Below are positions 1-13,060 of a stretch of 64,000 nt of DNA, one piece after another (within the stretch, counting starts at the first letter, position 1; every line of letters begins with the position of its first letter). The stretch comes from Panulirus ornatus. Its lineage: Eukaryota > Arthropoda > Malacostraca > Decapoda > Palinuridae. Where the stretch lies: the NCBI RefSeq assembly GCF_036320965.1, contig NC_092224.1:102566948-102630947 (forward strand), read 5' to 3'. The notes beneath the pieces are model-generated. The model did no database searches. It was not told where the DNA came from and saw only the letters and a program-made list of their open reading frames with translations. The position numbers and the translations under genes are program-made.

Positions 1-1423
1 GATGCCAGGCATGTGTACGTGTAGGAAGAGAGGAAAGTGATTGGTTCTCAGTGAATGTAGGTTTGCGGCAGGGGTTTGTGATGTCTCCATGGTTGGTTAA
101 TTTGTTTATGGATGGGGTTGTTAGGGAGGTGAATGCAAGAGTTTTGGAAAGAGGGGCAAGTATGAAGTCTGTTGTGGATGAAAGAGCTTGGAAAGTGAGT
201 TAGTTGTTTTTCGCTGATGATACAGCGCTGGTGGCTGATTCTTGTGAGAAACTACAGAAGCTCGTGATTGAGTTTGGGAAAGTGTATGAAAGAAGAAAGT
301 TAAGAATAAATGTGAATAAGACCAACGTTATTAGGTACAGCAGGGTTGATGGTCAAGTTAATTGGGAGGTAAGTTTGAATTGAGAAAAACTGGAAGAAGA
401 CTTTTAGATATCTGGGAGTGGACTGGAAGCGGATGGAACAATGGAAGCGGAAGTGAATCATAGGGTGGGGGAGAGTCGAAAATCCTGTGAGCCTTGAAGA
501 ATGTGTGGAAGTCGAGAACATTATCTCCGAAAGCAAAAATGGCTATGTTTGAAGGAATAGTGGTTCCAACAACGTTGTATGGTTGCGAGGCGTGGGCGAT
601 GGATAGAGTTGTGCGCAGGAGGGTGGATGTGCTGGAAATGAGATGTTTGAGGACAATATGTGGTGTGAGGTGGTTTGATCGAGTAAGTAATGTAAGGGTA
701 AGAGAGATGTGTGGAAATAAAAAGAGCGTGGTTGAGAGAGCAGAAGAGGGTGTTTTGAAATGTTTGGGCACATGGAGAGAATGAGTGAGGAAAGATTGAC
801 CAAGACGATATATGTATCGGAGGTGGAGGGAACGAGAAGTGGGAGACCAAATTGGAAGTGAAAAGATGTAGTGAAAAAGATTTTGAGTGATGGGGGCCTG
901 AACATGCAGGAGGGTGAAAGGCATTCTAGGAATATAGTGAATTGGATCGATGTGGTATACCGGTGTCGATTTGCTGTCAATGGATTGAATCAGGGCATGT
1001 GAAGCGTCTGGGGTAAACCATGGAAAGTTCTGTGGGGCCTGGATGCGGAAAGGGAGTTGTGGTTTCGGGCGTTATTGCATGACAGCTAGAGACTGAGTGT
1101 GAACGAATGGGGCCTTTGTTGTCTTTTCCTAGCGTTACCTCGCACACATGAGGGGGGAGGGTGATGGTATTCCATGTGTGGCGAGGTGGCGATGGGAATG
1201 AATAAAGGGAGACAGTGTGAATTGTGCACATTTGTATACATGTAGGTGTCTGTGTGTGTGTATATATGTGTACATTGAGATGTATGGGTATGTATATTTC
1301 CGTATGCGGACGACTATGTATATACATGTGTATGGGGGTGGGTTGGGCTATTTCTTTCGTCTGTTTCCTTGCGCTACCTCGCACACGCGGGAGACAGCGA
1401 CAAAGAAAAATAGATAAATTAAA

Positions 1424-1431
<8 letters not shown>
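1..1431 (+). mobile_element. RTE-like LINE, 3' fragment (decayed)
   Basis: This is the C-terminal half of the LINE reverse transcriptase followed by its 3' UTR. Broken frames read through RT motif B (GLRQGFVMSPW), the catalytic motif C ([11 protein letters not shown]) and the C-terminal cysteine region ([15 protein letters not shown]). A TAG interrupts just before FADD (SQL in the sister copies reads S-stop-L), another stop falls after the SLN motif, and several frameshifts follow, so it cannot make protein. The 3' UTR (about 1000-1431) ends with the block GCGACAAAG, then an A-rich run, then (TA)n, which is the shared 3' terminus of this family in the window. The copy enters from beyond the left edge. 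Confidence 0.85.
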
Positions 1432-1511
<80 letters not shown>

Positions 1512-1516
1512 ATATA
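1432..1516. repeat. (TA)n microsatellite
   Basis: Almost uninterrupted TA dinucleotides directly follow the A-rich 3' end of the plus-strand LINE. The minus-strand LINE tail that follows also ends here, so this tract separates two 3' ends that face each other. Confidence 0.95.
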
Positions 1517-1714
1517 TTATTATTATTCTTTTTATTTTGTTTTGTCGCTGTCTCCCGCGTTTGCGAGGTAGCGCAAGGAAACAGACGAAAGAAATGGCCC
1601 AACCCACCCCCAAACACATGTATATACACACACGTCCACACACGCAAATATACATACGTATACATCTCAATGTACGCATATATATACACACACAGACATA
1701 TACATATGTTCCCA

Positions 1715-1717
<3 letters not shown>
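1517..1717 (-). mobile_element. RTE-like LINE, 3' UTR-only fragment
   Basis: Only the terminal 3' UTR of the LINE is present, in reverse orientation. It starts with the complement of the CAGCGACAAAG terminus and contains the block that reads GGGTTGGGCCATTTC on the minus strand. It is an extreme 5' truncation bounded by (TA)n on both sides, with no coding sequence. Confidence 0.8.

Positions 1718-1804
<87 letters not shown>
1718..1804. repeat. (TA)n microsatellite
   Basis: TA dinucleotides lie between a solo LINE 3' tail and the poly-A tail of the next minus-strand LINE. Confidence 0.95.
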
Positions 1805-1809
<5 letters not shown>

Positions 1810-4226
1810 AAATTTTTTTTCTTGCTTTGTCGCTGTCTCCCGCGTTTGCGAGGTAGCGCAAGGAAACAGACGAAAGAAATGGCCCAACCAACGCACATAC
1901 ACATGTATATACATACGTCAACACGCAAATATACATACCTACACAGCTTTCCATGGTTTACCCCAGACGCTTCACATGCCCTGATTCAATCCACTGACAG
2001 CACGTCAACCCCGGTATACCACATCGCTCCAATTCACTCTATTCCTTGCATTTCTTTCACACTCCTGCATGTTCAGGCCACGATCACACAAAATCTTTTT
2101 CACTCCATCTTTCCACCTCCAATTTGGTCTCCCTCTTCTCCTCGTTCCCTCCACCTCCGACACATATATCCTCTTGGTCAATCTTTCCTCACTCATTCTC
2201 TCCATGTGCCCAAACCATTTCAAAACACCCTCTTCTGCTCTCTCAACCACGCTCTTTTTATTTCCACACATCTCTCTTACCCTTACGTTACTTACTCGAT
2301 CAAACCACCTCACACCACACATTGTCCTCAAACATCTCACTTCCAGCACATCCATCCTCCTGCGCACCACTCTATCCATAGCCCACGCCTCGCAACCATA
2401 CAACATTGTTGGAACCACTATTCCTTCAAACATACCCATTTTTGCTTTCCGAGATAATGTTCTCGACTTCCACACATTCTCAAAGGCTCCCAGAGTTTTC
2501 GCCCCCTCCCCCACCCTATGATCCAATTCCGCTTCCATGGTTCCATCCGCTGCCAGATCCACTCCCAGATATCTAAAACACTTTACTTCCTCCAGTTTTT
2601 CTCCATTCAAACTTACCTCCCAATTGACTTGACCCTCAACCCTACTGTACCTAATAACCTTGCTCTTATTCACATTTACTCTTAACTTTCTTCTTTCACA
2701 CACTTTACCAAACTCAGTCACCAGCTTCTGCAGTTTCTCACATGAATCAGCCACCAGCGCTGTATCATCAGCGAACAACAACTGACTCACTTCCCAAGCT
2801 CTCTCATCCCCAACAGACTTCATACTTGCCCCTCTTTCCAGGACTCTTGCATTCACCTCCCTAACAACCCCATCCATAAACAAATTAAACAACCATGGAG
2901 ACATCACACACCCCTGCCGCAAACCTTCATTCACTGAGAACCAATCACTTTCCTCTCTTCCTACACGTACACATGCCTTACATCCTCGATAAAAACTTTT
3001 CACTGCTTCTAACAACTTGCCTCCCACACCATATATTCTTAATACCTTCCACAGAGCATCTCTATCAACTCTATCATATGCCTTCTCCAGATCCATAAAT
3101 GCTACATACAAATCCATTTGCTTTTCTAAGTATTTCTCACATACATTCTTCAAAGCAAACACCTGATCCACACATCCTCGAACACTTCTGAAACCACACT
3201 GCTCTTCCCCAATATGATGCTCTGTATATGCCTTCACCATCTCAATCAATACCCTCCCATATAATTTACCAGGAATACTCAACAAACTTATACCTCTGTA
3301 ATTTGAGCACTCACTCTTATACCCTTTGCCTTTGTACAATGGCACTATGCACGCATTCCGCCAATCCTCAGGCACCTCACCATGAGTCATACATACATTA
3401 AATAACCTTACCAACCAGTCAACAATACAGTCACCCCCGTTTTTAATAAATTCCACTGCAATACCATCCAAACCTGCTGCCTTGCCGGCTTTCATCTTCC
3501 GCAAAGCTTTTACTACCTCTTCTCTGTTTACAAAATCATTTTCCCTAACCCTCTCACTTTGCACACCACCTCGACCAAAACACCCTATATCTGCCACTCT
3601 ATCATCAAACACATTCAACAAACCTTCAAAATACTCACTCCATCTCCTTCTCACATCACCACTACTTGTTATCACCTCCCCATTTGCGCCCTTCACTGAA
3701 GTTCCCATTTGCTCCCTTGTCTTACGCACTTTATTTACCTCCTTCCAGAACATCTTTTTATTCTCCCTAAAATTTAATGATACTCTCTCACCCCAACTCT
3801 CATTTGCCCTTTTTTTCACCTCTTGTACCTTTCTCTTGACCTCCTGTCTCTTTCTTTTATACGCGTCCCACTCAATTGCATTTTTTCCCTGCAAAAATCG
3901 TCCAAATGCCTCTCTCTTCTCTTTCACTAATACTCTTACTTCTTCATCCCACCACTGACTACCCTTTCTAATCAACCCATCTCCCACTCTTCTCATGCCA
4001 CAAGCACTTTTGCGCAATCCATCACTGATTTCCTAAATACATCCCATTCCTCCCCCACTCCCCTTACTTCCAGTGTTCTCACCTTTTTCCATTCTGTACT
4101 TAGTCTTTCCTGGTACTCCCTCACACAAGTCTCCTTCCCAAGCTCACTTACTCTCACCACCCCCTTCACCAAAACATTCACTCTTCTTTTCTGAGAACCC
4201 ATACAAATCTTCACCTTAGCCTCCAC
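1805..4226 (-). mobile_element. RTE-like LINE, 5'-truncated copy
   Basis: The copy runs on the minus strand from the end of the endonuclease domain ([10 protein letters not shown], near 4226) through the whole reverse transcriptase to the 3' UTR and an A-rich tail at about 1805. Both ends abut (TA)n. The APE endonuclease core is missing. A 1-bp deletion near 4010 separates the short upstream frame (3993-4226) from the main RT frame. RTE assignment rests on an APE-type endonuclease, the absence of an RNase H domain, the short C-terminal zinc-knuckle-like region and the microsatellite tail; clade-level assignment by eye is tentative. Confidence 0.85.
2005..4017 (-). CDS. LINE reverse transcriptase (ORF2, lacks endonuclease)
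   Basis: This open frame of 670 codons encodes the RT that would copy LINE RNA at a nicked chromosomal target. An N-terminal basic, coiled linker (roughly residues 35-110, [20 protein letters not shown]) precedes the RT domain. The RT shows [10 protein letters not shown], motif [12 protein letters not shown] (Asp309), motif [11 protein letters not shown] from residue 365, and motif C FADD at 415-418. The C-terminal part carries [22 protein letters not shown] and [11 protein letters not shown], typical of RTE and related LINEs. The annotated Met is not the native start: a 1-bp deletion just upstream cuts off the endonuclease frame. Catalytic aspartates are present, but without the endonuclease and 5' end this copy is not autonomous. 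Confidence 0.8.
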   Translation of the reverse strand: MRKSACGMRRVGDGLIRKGSQWWDEEVRVLVKEKREAFGRFLQGKNAIEWDAYKRKRQEVKRKVQEVKKRANESWGERVSLNFRENKKMFWKEVNKVRKTREQMGTSVKGANGEVITSSGDVRRRWSEYFEGLLNVFDDRVADIGCFGRGGVQSERVRENDFVNREEVVKALRKMKAGKAAGLDGIAVEFIKNGGDCIVDWLVRLFNVCMTHGEVPEDWRNACIVPLYKGKGYKSECSNYRGISLLSIPGKLYGRVLIEMVKAYTEHHIGEEQCGFRSVRGCVDQVFALKNVCEKYLEKQMDLYVAFMDLEKAYDRVDRDALWKVLRIYGVGGKLLEAVKSFYRGCKACVRVGREESDWFSVNEGLRQGCVMSPWLFNLFMDGVVREVNARVLERGASMKSVGDERAWEVSQLLFADDTALVADSCEKLQKLVTEFGKVCERRKLRVNVNKSKVIRYSRVEGQVNWEVSLNGEKLEEVKCFRYLGVDLAADGTMEAELDHRVGEGAKTLGAFENVWKSRTLSRKAKMGMFEGIVVPTMLYGCEAWAMDRVVRRRMDVLEVRCLRTMCGVRWFDRVSNVRVREMCGNKKSVVERAEEGVLKWFGHMERMSEERLTKRIYVSEVEGTRRRGRPNWRWKDGVKKILCDRGLNMQECERNARNRVNWSDVVYRG

Positions 4227-4716
<490 letters not shown>

Positions 4717-4791
4717 GCTGGAAAGGATCACAATTTTTTGCGTGATCAAGATATTCCTATGAATCCACGGGGAAAATGAAACACGAAAAGT

Positions 4792-4832
4792 TCCCAAGTG
4801 CACTTTCGTATAATGATCACATCATCAGGGGA
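4792..4832 (-). ncRNA. Hammerhead-ribozyme-like motif in PLE 3' region
   Basis: On the minus strand this reads TCCC, CTGATGA, a stem II with a 7-nt loop, GAAA, the palindrome AGTGCACT, then T and GGGA. This matches the order of the type I hammerhead core: stem I, CUGAUGA, stem II, GAAA, a very short stem III, U-H cleavage site, stem I. Penelope-like elements are known to carry such ribozymes. Stem II here is only GUG with UAC (one G-U pair), and one extra U follows CUGAUGA, so activity is uncertain. Confidence 0.5.
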
Positions 4833-4945
4833 GACACAAGTGAGAAATATAACAGTCAGTTGATATATATCACAGATATGAAGCTAGGACGCCATTTTGT
4901 AAACATGTGATTGTCCAAAACATACAACGAGCGTTCATAACCTTA

Positions 4946-5368
4946 TCATTTACAAATCTTATCAACAATAAAGTTATCTAATTTATACAGACCATCACTA
5001 ATATGAAGATTATAATTCTTTGTGTATTTAATAATTGAAGATTCAATGATTTTTCTTTTGGTAATAGAGTTAGAGTTAACAACTGAGATGACGTTACTCC
5101 AGTTAATACAACGATCATAGTTTTTAACATGATTAAACAAGGCATTTGATTCTTGTACCTTTCTTATACTATCTTTATGTTCCTTAAGTCTAACAGAAAG
5201 ATCCTTACCAGTCTGACCAACATAAAATTTATCACAGTTTCCACAAGGAACTTTATAGATGCAACCAAGAGAATTTTCTGGTGAATTCCTGATTAAGATA
5301 TTCTTTATAGTATTATTGTTGCTAAAGGCAACATTTACATTAAAGGATTTAAGCAACATTGGAAGCAA
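4946..5368 (-). pseudogene. PLE GIY-YIG endonuclease domain
   Basis: This frame of 140 codons holds the C-terminal part of the PLE polyprotein. It begins in the RT/endonuclease linker (LLKSFNVNVAFSNNNT) and reaches the GIY-YIG core GCIYKVPCGNCDKFYVGQTG with the downstream RLKEH helix. The CxxC pair before the YVGQT strand is typical of EN+ Penelope-like elements. It would nick target DNA to prime reverse transcription. A frameshift near 5370-5455 separates it from the RT frame, and its Met is internal. Confidence 0.82.
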
Positions 5369-5454
5369 AGTGAAATTATTATTAAAAGGAAGAACTAAAA
5401 GATTCTTGGTGTCAATGGGAGGTTTGGGCTCAACTCAATTAAATGATTTCTTTG

Positions 5455-6636
5455 CTAACTTAGGGATTTATCAATGAAAGATCTAGGGTATTTCAATTTA
5501 GATCCAATAGAATATATCTTCTCAAACTCATCATCAATAAATTCTGGACTGCAAATACGTAATGCCCTTAGGAACATACATTGAAATGATAATAATTTAA
5601 CTCTGTCATGTTGAGATGAGTAATAATGGATATATGAGCATACATTGGTTGGTTTTCTGTATATGCTAAACTTAAACTTGTTTCCTTGTCTATGGATCAT
5701 GCAATCTAAAAATGGTAACATACCATTATTTTCATTTTCTACAGTAAATTTGATGGAAGGTACTAAATTGTTAAGTAAGGGGAGAAATATTTGTAAATTT
5801 TCATTTGTTGGCCAAACACAAAGAACATCATCTACATACCTAAACCAAATTGCATTAGAAGGTAAGATATCCTTTAGTAATTTTGTTTCAAAAAATTCCA
5901 TATAAAGATTACTTAGTACAGGTGAAAGAGGGTTACCCATTGCCATACCAAATTTTTGAGCATAATAATCTCCATTAAATTGAAATATACAGTTTTTTAT
6001 ACACAATTTTAACAGTTCAATGAAATTAAACTCTGATACAGGCAAATGAATATCATCCAAGACATCAAATAAATATTCTAAAAGGTCATCAACTGGAACT
6101 TTAGTGAAAAGTGAGGAAACATCAAAGCTAACTAGTTTGAAATCAAAATTAATATTGATATTGTTTAGCTTGTTGACTAAATCTACATTGTTCATGACAT
6201 TAGAATTTGATACCTTACCCACTAAAGGGCTTATTAAGGAAACTAACCATTTTGATAATTTATATGTGATGGAGCCTACTGAACTGACTATAGTTCTTGC
6301 TGGAAAATTTTGTTTATGTGTTTTAATAAGTCCATACATATATGGCAATGAAGGGGACAAAGATGACAAATTTTTGATAAGAGAAATGTTACCTTCTTTA
6401 TTGAAGTGAGAATTAATTGCTTCTAAGGGATTTTTACTAAGTTTATAATATGTTGTGTTATCATTTAGAAGATCATTCATTTTAGATAAAGAGATACTTA
6501 TGTCCAAAACCACAACAGTGTTAGCCTTATCTGCTTTAGTGATATGTATAGCCTTGTCTTTTTTTAAGGTGTTAATAGCTCTTATGAATCTTTTAGGGCA
6601 ATTAGCTTCCACTGGTTTTGGCAAACTGGCATCCAC
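5455..6636 (-). pseudogene. PLE reverse transcriptase domain
   Basis: The open frame of 393 codons covers most of the RT. Seen in order are KRFIRAINTLKKDK, KADKANTVVVLD, LPYMYGLIKTHK, motif A FDVSSLFTKVPVDDLL, motif B GMAMGNPLSPVLSNLYMEFF, motif C WFRYVDDVLCVW with the catalytic YVDD, and the LPFLDCMIHR...YRKPT block that marks Penelope-like RTs. Catalytic residues are intact. Flanking frameshifts cut it from the N-terminal and GIY-YIG parts, so no full polyprotein can be made. It is the least damaged RT frame of this family here. Confidence 0.85.
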
Positions 6637-6688
6637 TAAACCATTGCAAATATTAATATCATTACTTAAATTACTGTAATTTTCTAAA

Positions 6689-7009
6689 TTAAAAAAAGAC
6701 TTTTGACATCAACACAGCTGGCTTCTCTGTTAGAGCACACAAAATTGAACCATGGCCTAATGCACACAAGGAATCTTTATCTAGTCGTTTATTAGACGGG
6801 TTTACCACAAAAGATGGGTTTGTGTTCTTGGTCCAGTCGCTGTTTTCAATAAGATGGTCCAACTTACGATTTAGTGACACTTGTAACCTATTGCGTTCTT
6901 TCCTTAATTCATCATAGCAATAGTCCAACATCCGGTTCTTCCAGTGTGTCAGTATTGTCATTTGAAAGGCACGTTTCTTCTCTCTTGAAATGCGAAAAGC
7001 CTCCTCCAT
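6689..7009 (-). pseudogene. PLE polyprotein N-terminal region
   Basis: A frame of 106 codons (MEEAFRISREKKRAFQM...) rich in charged residues precedes the PLE RT. It holds the conserved stretch SFVVNPSNKRLDKDSLCALGHG. After GHG the frame departs from the expected continuation, which lies in the -1 frame (NFVCSNREASC); the same break is present in the other copies. Native translation begins further upstream, beyond the head-to-head junction. Confidence 0.75.
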
Positions 7010-7284
7010 TTCAAGTTTCTTTAATCCAATATTTTTCTTTAAAATAATCTTTTAAAATTGGTCAAATGGTGGAAAAGACAACTGCAACAAACGTTGAGGT
7101 AGGACAGATCTTGGCATCGCTTGTTGATCAAGGCATTTTGACACCAAGAATCTTTTAGTTCTCCCTTTTAATAATAATTTCACTTTGCTTCCCATGTTGC
7201 TTAAATCCTTTAATGTAAATGTTGCCTTTAGCAACAATAATACTATAAATAATATCTTAATCAGGAATTCACCAGAAAAATCTC

Positions 7285-7617
7285 TTGGTTGCATCTATAA
7301 AGTTCCTTGTGGAAACTGATAAATTTTATATTAGTCAGACAGGTAAGGATCTTTCTGCTAGACTTAAGCAACATCGATGTAGTATAAGAACGGGACAAGA
7401 ATCAAATGCTTTGTTTAATCATGTTAAAAACTATGATCTTTGTATTGACTGTAGTAACGCCATATCAGTTGTTAACTCTAACTCTATTACCAAGAGAAAT
7501 ATCGTTGAATCTTCTATTATTAAATACACAAAGAATTATAATCTTAATATTAGTGATGGTCTGTACAAATTACATAACTTTATTGTTAATAAGATTTGTA
7601 AATTGATAAGTTTATGA
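7285..7617 (+). pseudogene. PLE GIY-YIG endonuclease remnant
   Basis: The frame of 110 codons includes FYISQTGKDLSARLKQH and the C-terminal SIIKYTKNYNLNISDGLY block. The first GIY-YIG strand is disrupted by a small deletion (CGNCDKFY in sister copies reads VETDKFY after a frame change), and YVGQ is changed to YISQ. It is a broken copy of the domain seen intact at 4946-5368. Confidence 0.75.
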
Positions 7618-7719
7618 ACACTCGTTGTAAGTTTTGGACAATCACTTGTTTACCAAATGGCGTCCAAGCTTCGTCTCTTCGATGTATATCAACTGACTGT
7701 CATATTTTTCTCTTGTGGC

Positions 7720-7760
7720 TCCCCTGATGATGTGATCATTACACGAAAGTGCACTTGGGA
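7720..7760 (+). ncRNA. Hammerhead-ribozyme-like motif in PLE tail
   Basis: TCCC, CTGATGA (7724-7730), GTG/CAC stem II, GAAA (7745-7748), palindromic stem III AGTGCACT and closing TGGGA follow the type I hammerhead order. Predicted cleavage is after the U before GGGA (about 7756). Stem III is too short to be stable alone; known PLE ribozymes have similarly short stem III and may act as dimers. Confidence 0.52.
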
Positions 7761-7933
7761 ACTTTTCGTGTTTCATTTTCCACGTGGACTCATAGAAATA
7801 TCTTGATCACGCGCAATATTGTGATCCTTTCCAACATGGATTCCACACGGATCTTCTATTACCTCTCTACAAGCTGTCCTGGACTTTCTCCTTTCGTTAC
7901 TGCTTCCTCCAAATCGGTTAAAAGGCTCAACAA

Positions 7934-10382
<2,449 letters not shown>

Positions 10383-10994
10383 CATATATATATATATATA
10401 TCATAGAAAGCTCCATCAGCCAGGATCGAACCTGGGACCCCTTGTGCAAGAGGCAGGCATGCTAACCGCTTGGCTAAGGGACTGTATAATAGGAAACAAC
10501 TATTCAAAATTCTAAGTACTCGAATTCCCTTCGTCTCACTATAGTGAGCAACGGGGTCTATCGGTTGTTTCCGAACAGAACACATAGCCAGCTGATAGCG
10601 TTTTACCGAACCTGACTGTACAACGCGGAGTTATATGAATACGAATAAAGTGTATATGAACGCGCACCTTCATATAACATACAAAGCTCCATCAGCCAGG
10701 ATCGAACCTGGGACCCCATGTGCAAGAGTTAGGCATGCTAACCGCTAGGCTAAGGGACTGTATAATAGGAAACAACTATTCGAAAGACTAAGTACTCGAA
10801 TACCCTTCGTCTCACTATGGTGAGCAACGGGGTCTATCGGTTGTTTCCGAACAGAACACATAGCCAGCTGATAGCGTTTTCCCGAACCTGACTGTACAAC
10901 GCGGAGTTATATGAATACGAATAAAGTGTATATGAACGCGCACCTTCATAGAACATACAAAGCTCCATCAGCCAGGATCGAACCTGGGACCCCT
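10383..10994 (-). repeat. tRNA-derived SINE-like repeat, two tandem units plus a partial
   Basis: After a short TA run, units begin at about 10411, 10687 and 10973 (spacings 276 and 286 bp). On the minus strand each starts with a tRNA-like part: an A-box-like TAGCCAAGCGG and a B-box GGTTCGATCC, as in RNA polymerase III internal promoters. The tRNA-like parts of the full units are 10412-10481 and about 10688-10757. The T-loop has only six bases and the acceptor stem pairs poorly, so this is a derived repeat and not a working tRNA gene. The body has a 14-bp palindrome CTCACTATAGTGAG and ends ...GCGCACCTTCATA. The last partial unit is cut at CCCCTTG, where LINE sequence begins. Confidence 0.7.
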
Positions 10995-11760
10995 TGCACC
11001 TTTCTCTTGACCTCCTGTCTCTTTCTTTTATACATCTCCCACTCAATTGCATTTTTCCCTGCAAAAATCGTACAAATGCCTCTCTCTTCCCTTTCACTAA
11101 TAATCTTACTTCTTCATCCCACCACTCACTACCCTTTCTAAACAACCAACCTCCCACTCTTCTCATGCCACAAGCATCTTTTGCGCAATCCATCACTTAT
11201 TCCCTAAATACATCCCATTCCTCCCCCACTCCCCTTACTTCCATAGTTCTCACCTTTTTCCATTCTGTACTCAGTCTCTCCTGGTACTTCCTCACACAAG
11301 TCTCCTTCCCAAGCTCACTTACTCTCACCACCCTCTTCACCCCAACATTTACTCTTCTTTTCTGAAAACCCATACAAATCTTCACCTTAGCCTCCTGATC
11401 AGGAGGCCACCTGATCAGACATCCCTCCAGTTGCACCTCTCAGCACATTAACATCCAAAAGTCTCTTTTTCGCGCGCCTGTCAATTAACACGTAATTCAA
11501 TAACTCTCTCTGGCCATCTCTCCTACTTACATACGTATACTTATGTATATCTCCCTTTTAAACCAGGTATTCGCAATCACCAGTCCTTTTTCAGCACATA
11601 AATCTACAAGCTCTTCACCATTTACATTTACAACACTGAAAACCCCATGTATACCAATTATTCCCTCAACTGCCACATTACTCACCTTTGCATTCAAATC
11701 ACCCATCACTATAACCTGGTCTCGTTTATCAAAACCACTAACACACTCATTCAGCTGCTC
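10994..11760 (-). mobile_element. LINE endonuclease C-terminal fragment
   Basis: This minus-strand piece covers the end of the APE-type endonuclease to the start of the RT linker: VIVMGDLNAKV, the mid-domain, SDH-region and [12 protein letters not shown]. The family signature GDLNA is seen at about 11690-11710. The right edge joins PLE sequence at about 11760. The left edge joins the tRNA-like repeat through the shared bases CCTTG/CTCTTG. Several indels break this copy, including one near 11395 where the TGATCAGG region is rearranged. Confidence 0.75.
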
Positions 11761-12039
11761 ATTTAGAAGATCATTCATTTTAGAGAAATAGTTACTTTTG
11801 TCCAAAATCACAACAGTGTTAGCCTTATCTGCTTTAGTGATATGTATAGCCTTCTCTTTTTTTTTGGTGTTAATAGCTCTTATGAATCTTTTAGGGCAAT
11901 TAGCTTCCACTGGTTTTGGCAAACTGGCATACACTAAACCCTTGCAAATATTAATATCATTAATTAAATTACTGTAATTTTCTAAATTACAAAAAGACTT
12001 TGTGACATCAACACAGCTGGCTTCTCTGTTAGAGCACAC
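11527..12039 (-). pseudogene. Chimeric PLE-LINE frame (170 codons, truncated)
   Basis: Residues 1 to about 93 are PLE (NREASCVDVTKSFCNLENYS, KRFIRAINTKKKEKAI, KADKANTVVILDKSNYFSKM) and the rest is LINE endonuclease (QLNECVSGFDKRDQVIVMGD and onward). A frameshift after NTWFK ends it early compared with sister copies of 371 codons. It documents the same in-frame breakpoint in a more damaged copy. Confidence 0.7.
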
Positions 12040-12436
12040 AAAATTAAACTATGGCCTAATGCACACAAGGAATCTTTATATAGTCGTTTATTAGACTGGT
12101 TTACCACAAAAGATGGGTTTGTGTTCTTGGTCCAGTCGCTGTATTCAATAAGATGGTCCAACTTACGATTTAGTGACACTTGTAACCTATTGCGTTCTTT
12201 CCTTAATTCATCATAGCAATAGTCCAACATCCGGTTCTTCCAGTGTGTCGGTATTGTCATTTGAAAGGCACGTTTCTTCTCTCTTGAAATGCGAAAAGCC
12301 TCCTCCATTTCAAATTTCTTTAATCCAATATTTTTCTTTAAAATAATCTTTTAAGATTGGTCAAATGGTCGACCAGACAGCTGCAACAAACGTTGAGGTA
12401 GGACAGATCTTGGTATCACTTGTTGATCAAGGCATT
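11760..12436 (-). mobile_element. PLE N-terminal fragment, minus strand
   Basis: On the minus strand this encodes the PLE N-terminus (KCLDQQVIPRSVLPQRLLQL, MEEAFRISREKKRAFQM) down to SKMNDLLN. It then switches to LINE at 11760. The RT proper is missing. The upstream edge at about 12436 is the head-to-head junction GGCATTTTGAC shared with the other modules. A 108-codon frame (11982-12308) covers the N-terminal part and ends at the shared frameshift. Confidence 0.8.
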
Positions 12437-12483
12437 TTGACACCAAGAATCTTTTAGTTCTCCCTTTTAATAATAATTTCACT

Positions 12484-12918
12484 TTGCTTCCCATGTTGCT
12501 TAAATCATTTAATGTAAATGTTGCCTTTAGCAACAATAATACTATAAATAATATCTTAATCAGGAATTCACCAGAAAATTCTCTTGGTTGCATCTATAAA
12601 GTTCCTTGTGGAAACTCTGATAAATTTTATGTTAGTCAGACTGGTAAGGGTCTTTCTGTTAGACTTAAGCAACATCGATGTAGTATAAGAACGGGACAAG
12701 AATCAAATGCTTTGTTTAATCATGTTAAAAACTATGATCTTTGTATTGACTGGAGTAACGCCATATCAGTTGTTAACTCTAACTCTATTACCAAGAGAAA
12801 TATCGTTGAATCTTCTATTATTAAATACACAAAGAATTATAATCTTAATATTAGTGATGGTCTGTACAAATTAGATAACTTTATTGTTAATAAGATTTGT
12901 AAAATGATAAGTTTATGA
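12484..12918 (+). pseudogene. PLE GIY-YIG endonuclease domain
   Basis: The frame of 144 codons reads LLKSFNVNVAFSNNNT, GCIYKVPCGNSDKFYVSQTG, RLKQHRCSIRTGQESN and the C-terminal LDNFIVNKICK. Compared with 4946-5368, the second cysteine of the CGNC pair is Ser and the YVGQT glycine is Ser, so endonuclease function is doubtful. The Met is internal to the polyprotein. Confidence 0.75.
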
Positions 12919-13020
12919 ACGCTCGTTGTATGTTTGGGACAATCACTTGTTTACCAAATGGCGTCCTAGCTTCGTCTCTTCGATGTATATCAACTGACTG
13001 TCATATTTTTCTCTTGTGTC

Positions 13021-13060
13021 TCCCCTGATGATGTGATCATTGCACGAAAGTGCACTTGGA
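13021..13060 (+). ncRNA. Hammerhead-ribozyme-like motif in PLE tail
   Basis: CTGATGA at 13025-13031 and GAAA at 13046-13049 flank a GTG/CAC stem. The closing strand is GGAA instead of GGGA, weakening stem I. The rest matches the sister motifs. Confidence 0.48.

Noticed and set aside
2046..2521. Plus-strand frames rich in Ser, Pro, His and Leu opposite the LINE
   Set aside because: They are antisense shadows of the RT frame. Equivalent shadows recur at 2895-3098, 3482-3958, 8329-8804, 9765-10406, 16175-16650, 17611-18165 and 38036-38418 because the copies are homologous.
10412..10481. Functional tRNA gene (minus strand)
   Set aside because: A and B boxes are present, but the T loop has six bases, the acceptor stem pairs poorly when the A box is placed in register, and it occurs as tandem units with a constant non-tRNA body.
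10531..10550. Phage T7 promoter or vector sequence (CTCACTATAG)
   Set aside because: Only ten bases match the T7 core. It is half of a 14-bp palindrome inside a repeated genomic unit, with no other vector sequence.
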